A stretch of DNA of 64,000 nucleotides from JAAXHH01 sp965248395 (GCA_965248395.1 OZ252103.1:1178001-1242000); one strand, 5' to 3'. Positions 1-8,770 are shown, counted from the stretch's first letter. Program-made: numbers and translations. Notes: a model not told the origin generated them from the letters alone.

Positions 1-587
1 TCGTAAGAATGGAAATCCGTACCGTCGTAGAGCACGTCCACGGCCGGCCCTTCGAGATGTCCGCCCTTGACGACCACGTGGCGGGGGCCCAATTCAAAAA
101 GCCTGCGGGCGATGGTCTTCATCCCTTCAACGTCCGATGCCTCGATACCCGTCAATTCCCGCGCCTCATCCAGGTTCGGCGTAATGACGGAAGCCAGGGG
201 AAACAGCCGTTCGATCAGCGTGGACACGGCGGTGGATTCCAGCAGCGTGTCGCCGCTCCTGGCGATCATTACCGGGTCCACGACGAGGGGAATGTTCCGA
301 TACCCTGACAGCGTATCCGCTACGGCGGCAATGATCTCCGCGTTGGCGAGCATGCCCGTCTTGATCGCCTGGGCCCCGATGTCCGACAAGACGGATTCGA
401 TCTGCTCCGCCACTGCTTCGGGGGGCAGGTTGTGCACGGACTGGACGCCGATAGTGTTCTGGGCCGTGACCGATGTGACGGCGGACATGCCGTACACGCC
501 ATTGGCCGAAAAGGTCTTTAGGTCCGCCTGGATGCCGGCACCGCCGCCGGAGTCGGATCCTGCGATGGTGAGCGCTGCGGGGATCAT
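1..587 (-). CDS. thiD: Hydroxymethylpyrimidine/phosphomethylpyrimidine kinase, C-terminus cut by window edge
   Basis: ThiD phosphorylates HMP and HMP-P in the cytoplasm to make the pyrimidine half of thiamine. The minus strand reads MIPAALTIAGSDSGGGAGIQ, the ribokinase-fold N-terminal signature of this family. It is followed by the TKTGML-like stretch (IKTGMLANAEII) and VVDPVMIARSGDTLL, the substrate-binding VxDPVM.(A/S)xSG motif, then ITPNLDEARELTG and VVVKGGHL. The reading frame is open to base 1, so about 195 of the usual 260-270 residues are present and the catalytic GxGD near the C-terminus lies outside the window. I see no strong Shine-Dalgarno at the chosen ATG. It starts only 25 bp after the ATPase gene stops, so the two are probably co-transcribed. 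Confidence 0.93.
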   Translation of the reverse strand, partial: MIPAALTIAGSDSGGGAGIQADLKTFSANGVYGMSAVTSVTAQNTIGVQSVHNLPPEAVAEQIESVLSDIGAQAIKTGMLANAEIIAAVADTLSGYRNIPLVVDPVMIARSGDTLLESTAVSTLIERLFPLASVITPNLDEARELTGIEASDVEGMKTIARRLFELGPRHVVVKGGHLEGPAVDVLYDGTDFHSY

Positions 588-612
588 GATTTGTAAAACG
601 GTATGCTTGACA

Positions 613-2118
613 TCAGGTGGTCCGGACCTGGTCTTCGTAGAACTTCTTGATCAGGCTGTCGAGGTATTCTCCAGGATTCCGGATCGCCTCTTCGGTTATC
701 TTGAGCTCTCTGGCCTGGATCAGTTTCAGGCCGTGGACGTAATCCTTAAACAGCTCCATCCCCATATCTTCGGCGGTCTTTCCGTGCTTTTCCGCCACCT
801 CCGCCAGGACCGATGCGGCGGACTGGTCCAGCGTAAGCGTTATGCCGTGTTCCTCGAAGAACAGGTGCTCGAAACTCAGCGCCGGCGCCTCGGCCAGAAT
901 CCGTTCGAGTTCTCTTTCCGGGTGCTTCACCACCTCGGCCGTCACCTCAAACTGTTTCACGGTGCTGGAAGGCAGTTTCTTCTCGAACTTGATCAGGATC
1001 CGCTCCATCGCGCCGATGAGACCCCGCGCGCCCGTACCCGACTGGTGGGCTCTTTCCGCGATCAGGCGCAGTGACGCCTCGTCAAAACTGACGTCGATGC
1101 CGTAAGCCTTGAAGTCCAGTTTCTTGGCAGTAATGACCGGACCGTTCGGGTTAAGGAGGATCTGGAACAGGTCGTCGACACTGAGTTTGTGGAGTACGGC
1201 GGTTACCGGAAGGCGCCCGATGAATTCCGACTCGAAGCCATACTTGATCAGGTCCTCAGCCGTAACGTGCGGCAACCATTCACCGTCATCCGGCAGGGCC
1301 GCGTCTCCACCCTGCTCGAAACCCATCGACTGCACGCTCAATCGTTTCTTGATGATCTCTTCCAGGTTGGCAAAGGCGCCGCTGACGATGAACAGGATGT
1401 TGCGTGTATTTATGCGCTTTCTTTCCACCTTGCCCGTTTTCTGGAACTGGAGCGCGTTCTCCATCTGGGACGTGAGATCGTGGGGCGCCTGCAGGTCCAC
1501 CTCCGTCTCCTCCATGAGTTTCAGGAGAGTCCGCTGGACGCCGGTTCGCGAAACGTCGGGTCCGACCACGTTTCCGGACGAGGCAATCTTGTCGATTTCA
1601 TCGATGTAGATGATGCCGTGTTCCGCCAGATTGATATTGCCGTCGGCCTCGTGCACCAGCGAGCGGACCAGTTCGTCTACGTCTCCGCCGACATAGCCCG
1701 TTTCGCTGAATCTCGTGGCGTCGCCCTTGACGAAAGGTACGCCGATCCGGCTGGCGATGAGCTTGATGAGATAGGTTTTCCCCACGCCGGTCGGACCGAT
1801 CAGGATAATGTTGTTCTTGATGTTTCCGACCGGTTCCATCTCTTCCTGGAGCCGGATGCGGTTGAAATGGGTACAGATCTTGGTGGCCAGGACTTCTTTC
1901 GCCTCGTCCTGTCGGATGACGTACTCGTTGAGGAAGCCTTCCAGTTCTTCCGGCTTCATGTCGAACTGAATCTCCGGAAGCGGGGCTTCTTCGGCCGGCG
2001 GGTCGGTAGGAGTGCCTTCGTGTTCGGGTTGGGCGAACTGTACCTGCGCGCCATATTTGTGCGAGAAGAACTCTTTCAGATCCTTCTGCAAATCACCCAG
2101 GTCGGGAGACTTGGCCAT
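613..2118 (-). CDS. ClpX-like AAA+ ATPase without N-terminal zinc finger
   Basis: 501 residues. Motifs in order: Walker A GPTGVGKT (108-115), the ClpX-type pore loop GYVG (141-144), Walker B IIYIDEIDK (169-177), ESEFIGRLP (296-304) and the sensor-2 arginine in GARGL (363-367). In ClpX/HslU proteins these drive ATP-powered unfolding, with the pore loop pulling the substrate. Unlike canonical ClpX (about 420 residues) there is no Cys4 zinc-binding domain. Residues 1-55 are acidic and Pro-rich, and there is a C-terminal extension of about 90 residues (410-501). No clpP or hslV lies nearby, so the partner is unknown; it may be a ClpX paralogue acting alone or as a chaperone. AAAGGA lies about 10 bases before the ATG. 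It precedes thiD by 25 bp. Confidence 0.85.
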   Translation of the reverse strand: MAKSPDLGDLQKDLKEFFSHKYGAQVQFAQPEHEGTPTDPPAEEAPLPEIQFDMKPEELEGFLNEYVIRQDEAKEVLATKICTHFNRIRLQEEMEPVGNIKNNIILIGPTGVGKTYLIKLIASRIGVPFVKGDATRFSETGYVGGDVDELVRSLVHEADGNINLAEHGIIYIDEIDKIASSGNVVGPDVSRTGVQRTLLKLMEETEVDLQAPHDLTSQMENALQFQKTGKVERKRINTRNILFIVSGAFANLEEIIKKRLSVQSMGFEQGGDAALPDDGEWLPHVTAEDLIKYGFESEFIGRLPVTAVLHKLSVDDLFQILLNPNGPVITAKKLDFKAYGIDVSFDEASLRLIAERAHQSGTGARGLIGAMERILIKFEKKLPSSTVKQFEVTAEVVKHPERELERILAEAPALSFEHLFFEEHGITLTLDQSAASVLAEVAEKHGKTAEDMGMELFKDYVHGLKLIQARELKITEEAIRNPGEYLDSLIKKFYEDQVRTT

Positions 2119-2235
2119 ATGGGGACATTCCTTTCGGGTGGTGTATTCTACCCTGGTCGTGTTAAAGCGGTTTGCCGGTGAAATGCCTCCGGCGCTTCAC
2201 GCTTCCCCGCATTGTAGACAGCGGTACAGCCCGAC

Positions 2236-2264
2236 AATATAGCCCAAACACGGCCTCCGGGCAA
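2236..2264 (-). promoter_or_regulatory. Candidate sigma-70 promoter for the ClpX-like gene
   Basis: On the minus strand TTGCCC (2264-2259) is followed by a 17-base spacer and TATATT (2241-2236). That is 4/6 and 5/6 matches to the -35 and -10 consensus at ideal spacing. The start would fall near 2229, giving a leader of about 110 bases before the ATG at 2118. It is a motif match only. It lies in the 224-bp gap after the hydrolase gene, in which I see nothing else. Confidence 0.42.
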
Positions 2265-2342
2265 TCGTAATTGACAGGAATCATAGATGCGGTAGGGTAA
2301 GAACGGTTTCCGGGGTTTCTGATTACATGGTCCCGCTCGGCT

Positions 2343-4319
2343 TTATTCCTGGGATCCTTCGACGATCCACGCGATGACCTGGCGCATATCCGCAGGAGCG
2401 TTCTGTACCCTGAGCTGGTGAATGGCGTCGGCCGCGCGGTACGCCGCTTCCATGTCATCAGGTCGGAACGCCGCCCCGGTGTTGTGCAGGTACAAATCGG
2501 CGGGCGTAGCGAGTGCCACGGCAGCGGCCAGTCCTCCCAGCCGCCGCAGCACGGGTATGAACAGCTTTTCCTCGTACTCCCTGTCGCTGTCCGCATCGAA
2601 ATGATTGACGTCGATCACGGCCCGAACGACCTGGGGGCAGAGTCCGCAGGCCAGCAGGCACCACGGTCCGGCCTCGCCGATACCAACGAGGGAAACCGAG
2701 GAACATCCGCTGGAACGCCTGAGCCAGGTCACGGCCGTGACGATGTCCTGAACGCGGTTGGCTGTAACGGTGCGGTTGTATGTGGAGTAGTAGTCGTGTT
2801 CCCCGGTGTCCATTGCACCGTCCGCCGTACCCGTGAGAAAGACGTCCGCCACGAGAACCGACTGACTTTTACCCAAAAGCTGCTGAATCAATGGGAGCGG
2901 TTCACGACCGCTTCCCCGGGTCAGTTCTGACACGCCCCCGGGATGGACGACAAGGACGGCGCCCCGATGGGAACCGTGCGGCCGGAACTCGGTGACAGGC
3001 ACCCGGACCCCGGTGTTCTGACATCCTATGAACAGGGAGTGTACAGTACAGGCATCGGTCCGGTGTATTCCCTGCCGGCTCACGACGAGGTCGTCATCGG
3101 ACGCGCTGGGCGATCCGATGGCTGATCGGAATCCGGTCGACATGACCTGCCGGTACCTGCGCAGCGACTTGGCGTCCACAGGCTTCATTTTAACGAGCTG
3201 TTTCCGAGCCCGTGCAATCCAGCCGCTCGTCAACCCTTCCTCATCGACCCAACTATCGGGTGTAGCGTCCGGCATGACAGCCAGCATCGACTCCGGGGGT
3301 TCCACTTCAACGGGTTGATCAGAGAACCGATCGCCGTTGTCCTCTCCCAGCACCCACCTGCCGAACCAGGCGTACACGGCCTCCCGGCTCGCTGCATTGT
3401 AATTGTGCCCCGCGTCAATCTGCTCTTCCGCCAGATGGTCCTCGGCATCGTACAGCGAATAGACGGCCCTGATGGCCGGATACTCCATCACGGGCGTGTT
3501 GACCGTCCAATCCCCCGTAGCCGATACCAGCAGCAAGGGTCGGGGCGCGGCGAGGGCGGCGATTTCCACGTTGTTCGTCTCGATGCGCAGATTAGGGCCG
3601 TTTTCGCAGATGCACCCGCCCTGCATGTGGCCGGAAACCATGTTGACGGGCGCCGCGGCCATAACCCGGTCGTCCACCGCGGTCAGCATGAATGTCTGCG
3701 TACCGCCGCCGGAAGCACCGGTGCAGGCGATACGGCCTGAGTCCACGTCGGGCAGCGATGCCAGGAAGTCGACGGAACGAATACTGTTCCAGAGCTGCAA
3801 TCCCATGAGGCTGAGTCCCCAGAGCGATTTCAGGTCGTCGCCGAAAGTCCGGTGTGACAGTTGCGTACTGTCGTTGTAGCCGGCCATGGACCAGGCGAAG
3901 GCTATGTATCCCTGCCGAGCGAAATGGATGCAGCGGGCCGGCACCGAACCCTCGGGTGCATGGTGCAGGCGTCCCTCTATCCAGTGTCCGTGGGGATTCA
4001 GGATGGCGGGGCACGGCGGCGTCATGCCGGTGGGACGGTACAGGTTTCCGGTCACGTAGTATCCGGGTAGGCTCTGGAACCGGACGTTTTCAATGCTGTA
4101 TCCTTCTCGCTCGATCCGGTGGGTAATCTCCGCGTTCAACGGACTTTTTACAGGGTTAGGCCAGAGTCCCATGCTGACCAGGATATGCTCTCGGAGCGCT
4201 CGGGCCCGTTTCTCCCAGGCTTCCAACGTGGCCGGGGCGACAAATTCACAGGGAAGGTTCAGGTGGCGGATTTCCGTCCTGCGGCGATCGACGGGTGGCA
4301 GGGGGTCGTGACTGAACAT
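2343..4319 (-). CDS. Two-part alpha/beta hydrolase (acetyl xylan esterase/dienelactone hydrolase-like)
   Basis: About 658 residues from the chosen ATG, which has GGAG six bases upstream; the frame stays open to an earlier ATG at 4385. The N-terminal half carries NPHGHW (oxyanion region), the nucleophile elbow GASGGG (about 201-206), an acid in TGDWT and the histidine in DAGHNYN, together a complete Ser-Asp-His triad of an esterase. After a linker near residue 360, the C-terminal part has a second hydrolase-like core (AVLVVHPGG, VLVADVF). There the elbow position reads GIGEAG, without the serine, so this half is probably non-catalytic. No signal peptide is obvious with this start. Substrate is unknown; deacylation of plant or algal carbohydrates is a reasonable inference. 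Confidence 0.78.
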   Translation of the reverse strand: MFSHDPLPPVDRRRTEIRHLNLPCEFVAPATLEAWEKRARALREHILVSMGLWPNPVKSPLNAEITHRIEREGYSIENVRFQSLPGYYVTGNLYRPTGMTPPCPAILNPHGHWIEGRLHHAPEGSVPARCIHFARQGYIAFAWSMAGYNDSTQLSHRTFGDDLKSLWGLSLMGLQLWNSIRSVDFLASLPDVDSGRIACTGASGGGTQTFMLTAVDDRVMAAAPVNMVSGHMQGGCICENGPNLRIETNNVEIAALAAPRPLLLVSATGDWTVNTPVMEYPAIRAVYSLYDAEDHLAEEQIDAGHNYNAASREAVYAWFGRWVLGEDNGDRFSDQPVEVEPPESMLAVMPDATPDSWVDEEGLTSGWIARARKQLVKMKPVDAKSLRRYRQVMSTGFRSAIGSPSASDDDLVVSRQGIHRTDACTVHSLFIGCQNTGVRVPVTEFRPHGSHRGAVLVVHPGGVSELTRGSGREPLPLIQQLLGKSQSVLVADVFLTGTADGAMDTGEHDYYSTYNRTVTANRVQDIVTAVTWLRRSSGCSSVSLVGIGEAGPWCLLACGLCPQVVRAVIDVNHFDADSDREYEEKLFIPVLRRLGGLAAAVALATPADLYLHNTGAAFRPDDMEAAYRAADAIHQLRVQNAPADMRQVIAWIVEGSQE

Positions 4320-4456
4320 GGAACGCTCCGCTGGTAAAACGCAAGTTATTGGAATATCGCAGCTTGCCGTATAGATGTTGGTCAATACGGCGAAGATGAG
4401 ACGAGCATATTAACGGCAAGACAGGCGCACTTCCAGTACGACGGACACGGGTCTAG

Positions 4457-5386
4457 TCAGGACATGTTCCATGGTGCAGATGGCCGCTGGCAGTCCGCGT
4501 CCACGGGCGGAAGGAACTGCCGGAGGTGCCGGCCGCCAAGGGCGAAACCGGCCAGGCCGGGCATGCCCCGGTCTTCGTTCTCGACGCAGAGAACGTAGTC
4601 GTAGCCGGATTCTACCAGGGCGCCGATAACGGTTCCCCAGTTCAGCTGTCCCCGTCCCGGCACGCGGTACTGCCACCACCAGTTCCCAATGATCCCCTGG
4701 CGGAACAGCATCGCCTTGCTTACCTCGGCGTCCTTCACGTCCGCGTATACCCACTTACCAGCGAACATGCGGATGGCGTCCTCTGCGGGGAGGATCATCA
4801 TCCACAACCAGTGGGAGGGATCGCACGAGAGCCCGAGATGATCGGAAGGGACGGCGTCCAGTACCCGCTCCCACATCTCCGGGTTGCAGGCGATGTTGCC
4901 CATGCGCACCGCGCCGTCCAGGGCGATGGTGACGCCCCGGTCTTCGGCCAGTCTCACGATGGGTTCGTACCGCTCCCTGAAGCGCTCCACGAGTTCCACG
5001 GACCGGTCGCCCGGGTTACCCGGCGGCGAGGAATACTGGCCGTAGAAACGGGATCCCACCGGACTCCCGGCGTGGGTGACGACCACGGGTGTGCCGAGTA
5101 CGGAAGCGGTCTCGATCGCCTTGCGGAGCCGGTCCGCGGCGGCCTCCGCTTCCTGCGCGTCGTCGTCCAGCAGGTTATTGTGGGCCGACAGGGCCGCGAG
5201 ATATACGCCATGATCCTTCAGGACGCCGTTGACTTCACCGGGACCATCCGCGAGTATCCGATCCGGATCGACAGCGCCGCTCGCCGAAAGCCGCACGGCG
5301 TCGAATCCGTTTTCCTTCGCCCACCCTGCGCATTCCTCCAGGGACCAGGCATCCTCCCCGGCGCTAGTAAAAAAACTGATGTCCAT
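4457..5386 (-). CDS. Sugar phosphate isomerase/epimerase family TIM-barrel protein
   Basis: 309 residues. The start MDISFFTSAGEDAWSLEECA and the sequence HNNLLDD, VVVTHAGSP, LGLSCDPSHW and VLCVENED fit the xylose-isomerase-like TIM barrel (AP-endonuclease-2 superfamily). In this family the metal is held by Glu, Asp, His and Glu residues; SCDPSH and ENED are plausible ligand stretches. The frequent Trp and Tyr near 200-245 (WLWMM, WWWQY) suggest a sugar-stacking pocket. It probably isomerises or epimerises a sugar, but the substrate cannot be read from sequence. It sits between a cupin gene and the hydrolase gene, all on the minus strand, so a small catabolic operon is likely. The ribosome binding site is weak (AGGA far upstream). 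Confidence 0.8.
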   Translation of the reverse strand: MDISFFTSAGEDAWSLEECAGWAKENGFDAVRLSASGAVDPDRILADGPGEVNGVLKDHGVYLAALSAHNNLLDDDAQEAEAAADRLRKAIETASVLGTPVVVTHAGSPVGSRFYGQYSSPPGNPGDRSVELVERFRERYEPIVRLAEDRGVTIALDGAVRMGNIACNPEMWERVLDAVPSDHLGLSCDPSHWLWMMILPAEDAIRMFAGKWVYADVKDAEVSKAMLFRQGIIGNWWWQYRVPGRGQLNWGTVIGALVESGYDYVLCVENEDRGMPGLAGFALGGRHLRQFLPPVDADCQRPSAPWNMS

Positions 5387-5498
5387 GAATCCGTTGGTTT
5401 CTTTTTTTCCTGTGGTTATTGCATTCGGTCAATGGGCAGAGACAGCGCTTGAGACGTGCGACGCGCCATGGTTGGCCGCTAAGGGCCCGGCGATACTT

Positions 5499-5855
5499 TT
5501 ACGCCGCGTCGTATCGGTTAGTCGGCGTCTTGACCAGTTGCAGAGAGGGAATATAGCCTTCATTTTCGACGTAGTAGTGCGCAGTCTCATGGCACCCGGG
5601 TGCCTTCGTCCCGTCAAATACGTTGATGGTAAACTCGTCGCTGTTCGTACCGTCGCTCCCATGCTCGTAACCCGCGGGAATCATCCAGACGTCGCCCGCT
5701 TCAAGGACGAAGTCTTCCCGGTTTCCATCGTGGTCCACCCAGTAGGAAGTGCCACTGCCAGAAAGGATCAGCCAGGTCTCGTCGTGGTCATGGAAATGCT
5801 TCTCGCAGGTTGGCAGGGCGAAACCGCCCTTTAACAGGGCCTTGTGGTGGGCCAT
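5499..5855 (-). CDS. Small single-domain cupin protein
   Basis: 118 residues with one cupin fold. Motif 1 is HFHDHDETWLILSGSG (about 21-36), giving HxH plus Glu metal ligands, and motif 2 is GDVWMIPAGYEHG (about 53-65), giving the third histidine. Such proteins are metal-binding beta-barrels that act as sugar-binding regulators, isomerases or dioxygenases; which applies here is not visible. AGGAAAGGA lies about 9 bases before the ATG, a strong ribosome binding site. It is the first gene of the cupin, TIM-barrel, hydrolase minus-strand series, 112 bp from the next gene, so it may share their substrate. Confidence 0.82.
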   Translation of the reverse strand: MAHHKALLKGGFALPTCEKHFHDHDETWLILSGSGTSYWVDHDGNREDFVLEAGDVWMIPAGYEHGSDGTNSDEFTINVFDGTKAPGCHETAHYYVENEGYIPSLQLVKTPTNRYDAA

Positions 5856-5986
5856 TAGGGTGGTCCTTTCCTGGTGTCTGTACTTAGTTTATCGGAAGGG
5901 AATTACATGAAGTAAATCCGATTTTCATATGTGTCTAAGGTATGGAGATCTGGATGATACATCAAGCATCATTGGCGTCGAGTGTT

Positions 5987-6008
5987 TCGCGCGAGTAAGT
6001 TCGCGCGA
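5987..6008. other. Perfect 8-bp hairpin of two self-palindromic TCGCGCGA blocks
   Basis: TCGCGCGA at 5987-5994 is repeated at 6001-6008 with a 6-base loop, GTAAGT. Because the unit is itself palindromic, the copies form both a direct repeat and a perfect stem. It lies upstream of the cupin gene and seven bases before the 8-bp target duplication of the outer IS element. No T-tract follows, so it is not a standard terminator. It could be a regulator site or an insertion hotspot structure. Confidence 0.5.
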
Positions 6009-6014
6009 TTTGCA

Positions 6015-6022
6015 CGCTGGGA
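6015..6022. repeat. Left target-site duplication of outer IS (CGCTGGGA)
   Basis: CGCTGGGA here is repeated at 8697-8704, immediately outside the two ends of the outer IS element. Eight-base duplications are usual for IS256-family transposition. Intact flanks show that this copy transposed here and has not since recombined at its ends. Confidence 0.88.
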
Positions 6023-7091
6023 GGGTCTGTCACGGATTTTGTGTAACTGACAGTTTCATGTGATGGGCACTCTGTCTTCGTACATGATGACGAACTGGTT
6101 GATGGCGGCCGTCCAGTGGACAAGGGGCCGGGTCCACCTTCGGGACAGATTGAGCAGGGCCAGATAGAGCAGTTTCCTCACCGCCTCGTCTGTGGGGAAA
6201 GCGCCTTTGGTCTTGATGATCTTGCGCAGGCCCCGGTTCATGGATTCGATGGCATTGGTGGTATAGATGACCTTCCTGATCTCCTTTGGGAAGGCGAAGA
6301 ACGGGCTCAAGTGGTCCCAATGTCTGCGCCATAGCCGGCTGATCGTGGGATATTGCTTATCCCAGTGTTCTGCGAAGCGATCCAGCGCGGCCTCGGCCTG
6401 TTCCAAGGTAGCGGCCTGGTATATCGCCCGGAGATCCTTGGCCACCTGCTTACGGTCCTTCCAGGAGACGTAGGTCAGGCTGTTACGCACCATGTGTACG
6501 ATGCAGAGTTGCACCTGGGTCCTGGGATACACCGTCTCTATGGCCTGCGGAAAGCCCGACAGGCCGTCGCAGCAGGCGATGAAGATATCAGCAACACCCC
6601 GGTTCTTCAGTTCGGTCAGTACGTGGAGCCAGAACTTTGCCCCTTCGTTCTGCTCGATCCAGAGCCCCAGGAGTTCCTTGTCGCCGTGGAGGTTGATGCC
6701 CAGGGCCAGGTAGACCGCCTTGTTCCGTACGCTGCCGCTATCACGCACCTTGACGAACAAGGCATCCAAGAACAGGATCGGATAGACCGGGTCCAGAGGC
6801 CGCGACTGCCAGGCCAGGGCCTCGTCGGTCACGGCGTCGGTGATCCGCGAGACCAGTTCGGGCGAGATGGACACCCCGTAGAGATCTTCGATATGGCCTT
6901 GGATGTCGCGGGTGCTCATGCCCCTTGCGTACATGGAGATGATCTTGTCGTCGAAGTCGGGCCAACGCGTCTGGTACTTGCGGATCAGCTTCGGATCGAA
7001 GCTGCCTTCGCGGTCCCGGGGGATCTCTACCGGCAGATCGCCCTTGTCGTCTTTGAGCGTCTTGGTGGTCTTGCCGTTGCGTGAGTTGCCG

Positions 7092-7099
7092 CGGTTCCT
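7092..7099. repeat. Left target-site duplication of inner IS (CGGTTCCT)
   Basis: CGGTTCCT is repeated at 8433-8440, directly outside the inner element. The host sequence is the outer transposase gene, near the codons for the NRG region. This proves insertion into a pre-existing copy rather than assembly of two neighbouring elements. Confidence 0.88.
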
Positions 7100-8432
7100 G
7101 GGTCTGTCACGGATTTTGTGTAACTGACAGTTTCATGTGATGGGCACTCTGTCTTCGTACATGATGATGAACTGGTTGATTGCGGCTGTCCAGTGGACAA
7201 GGGGCCGGGTCCACCTTCGGGACAGATTGAGCAGGGCCAGATAGAGCAGTTTCCTGGCCGCCTCGTCCGTGGGGAAAGCGCCTCTGGTCTTGATGATCTT
7301 GCGCAGGCCCCGGTTCATGGATTCGATGGCATTCGTAGTGTAGATGACCTTCCTGATCTCCTGTGGGAAGGCGAAGAACGGGGTCAGATGGTCCCAGTGT
7401 CTGCGCCATAGCCGGCTGATCGTGGGATATTGCTTATCCCAGTGTTCGGCAAAGCGATAAAGCGCGGCCTCAGCCTGCTCCAAGGTAGCGGCCTGGTATA
7501 TCGCCCGGAGATCCTTGGCCACCTGCTTACGGTCCTTCCAGGAGACGTAGGTCAGGCTGTTACGCACCATGTGGACGATGCAGAGCTGCACCTGGGCCTT
7601 GGGGTACACCGTCTCTATGGCCTGGGGGAAGCCGGTGAGGCCGTCGCAACAGGCGATGAAGATATCGGCAACGCCCCGGTTCTTCAGTTCGGTCAGTACG
7701 TGGAGCCAGAACTTTGCCCCTTCGTTCTGCTCGATCCAGAGCCCCAGGAGTTCCTTGTCGCCGCGCAGGTTAACGCCCAGGGCCAGGTAGACCGCCTTGT
7801 TCCGTACGCTGCCGCTATCACGTATCTTGACGAACAGGGCATCCAGGAACAGGATCGGGTAGATCTCATCCAGGGGCCGCGACTGCCAGGCCAGGGCCTC
7901 GTCGGTCACGGCGTCGGTGATCCGCGAGACCAATTCGGGCGAGATGGACACCCCGTAGAGGTCTTCGATATGGCCCTGGATATCCCGGGTGCTCATGCCC
8001 CTTGCGTACATGGAGATGATCTTGTCGTCGAAGTCGGGCCAACGCGTCTGGTACTTGCGGATCAACTTCGGATCGAAGCTGCCTTCGCGGTCCCGGGGGA
8101 TCTCTACCGGCAGATCGCCCTTGTCGTCCTTGAGCGTCTTGGTGGTCTTGCCGTTGCGACTGTTGCCGCGGTTCCTGCCATCGGGGGCATGTTTCTCGTA
8201 GCCGAGATGATCGGTGAGCTCGGCTTCCAGGATCCGCTCGGCCATGCGCTTCTTCATGCGCTTGAGCAGGCCGTCTTCGCCGAACAGGTCCTCGGCGTCC
8301 ACCCCGTCTTCCATAAGTTCATCGAGAAGACGGTCGATCTTACCTGGGGGTTTTCTTTCTCTGGCCATAGCACTTCCTCCTTTTGAGCAAGATACAGGCT
8401 ATTGCCAGTTACACAAAACATGTTACAGACTC
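7100..8432 (-). mobile_element. Inner IS256-family element, complete, 1333 bp
   Basis: Begins GGGTCTGTCACGG (7100) and ends so that the minus strand reads GAGTCTGTAACATG inward from 8432. Both ends continue to TTTTGTGTAACTG. It holds one intact transposase gene (7133-8368), has terminal repeats and perfect 8-bp target duplications, and so looks recently active. Confidence 0.93.
7133..8368 (-). CDS. IS256-family (mutator-type) transposase, intact
   Basis: 411 residues. The DDE triad of the mutator/IS256 superfamily is visible: Asp176 in ILFLDALFVK, Asp242 in IACCDGLTGFP, and Glu349 in YTTNAIESMNRGLRK. QLCIVHMVRNS (261-271) is the family's characteristic C/H segment between the second Asp and the Glu. 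The N-terminal 110 residues, including HLGYEKHAPDGRNRGNSRNG, are the DNA-binding part. The length is normal for the family. AGGAGG-like purines lie 6-10 bases before the ATG. The frame reaches almost to the terminal repeat at 7100. Confidence 0.95.
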   Translation of the reverse strand: MARERKPPGKIDRLLDELMEDGVDAEDLFGEDGLLKRMKKRMAERILEAELTDHLGYEKHAPDGRNRGNSRNGKTTKTLKDDKGDLPVEIPRDREGSFDPKLIRKYQTRWPDFDDKIISMYARGMSTRDIQGHIEDLYGVSISPELVSRITDAVTDEALAWQSRPLDEIYPILFLDALFVKIRDSGSVRNKAVYLALGVNLRGDKELLGLWIEQNEGAKFWLHVLTELKNRGVADIFIACCDGLTGFPQAIETVYPKAQVQLCIVHMVRNSLTYVSWKDRKQVAKDLRAIYQAATLEQAEAALYRFAEHWDKQYPTISRLWRRHWDHLTPFFAFPQEIRKVIYTTNAIESMNRGLRKIIKTRGAFPTDEAARKLLYLALLNLSRRWTRPLVHWTAAINQFIIMYEDRVPIT

Positions 8433-8770
8433 CGGTTCCTGCCATCGGGGGCATGTTTCTCGTAGCCGAGATGATCGGTGAGCTCGGCTTCCAGGATCCG
8501 TTCGGCCATGCGCTTCTTCATGCGCTTGAGCAGGCCGTCTTCGCCGAACAGGTCCTCGGCGTCCACCCCGTCTTCCATGAGCTCATCCAAAAGACGGTCG
8601 ATCTTACTTGAGGGTTTTCTTTCTCTGGCCATAGCACTTCCTCCTTGTGAGCAAGATACAGGCTATTGCCAGTTACACAAAACTTGTTACAGACTCCGCT
8701 GGGATACCCAAAATATGATCTGCCGGATGCCACTTGTGGTGTTACATCAGCACTACTGCCATTCATCACC

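Larger units (their letters stand above)
6056..8632 (-). pseudogene. Outer IS256-family transposase, interrupted by IS insertion
   Basis: The N-terminal part is 8632-8441 (MARERKPSSK... to about residue 64, DGRNR) and the rest continues in frame from 7099 to 6056. The interruption leaves a 69-codon truncated frame (8632-8423) that ends inside the inner element, and a separate C-terminal piece whose first internal ATG is at 6934. The C-terminal piece keeps the DDE residues (FLDALFVK, CCDGLSGFP, TNAIESMNRG). It lacks the N-terminal DNA-binding region, so the product should be inactive unless the inner IS is excised. Confidence 0.9.
6023..8696 (-). mobile_element. Outer IS256-family element, 1333 bp, split by a second copy
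   Basis: The left end begins GGGTCTGTCACGG and the right end, read inward on the minus strand, begins GAGTCTGTAACAAG. Both continue into TTTTGTGTAACTG, so the terminal inverted repeats are imperfect over about 28 bases. The pieces are 6023-7099 and 8441-8696, separated by the inner element plus one copy of an 8-bp duplication. Removing 7100-8440 (1333 + 8 bp) leaves exactly 1333 bp, the same length as the inner copy. The transposase of this copy is interrupted. The two copies are similar but not identical (for example MARERKPSSK versus MARERKPPGK at the N-terminus), so the inner copy is a diverged relative. Confidence 0.92.

Noticed and set aside
67..1074. 335-codon plus-strand frame across thiD and the ATPase gene
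   Set aside because: Antisense to two well-supported genes, no family motifs, low-complexity translation.
5387..5498. T-rich run near 5401 as a terminator
   Set aside because: The run of T on the plus strand lies next to the start of a minus-strand gene and has no stem before it.
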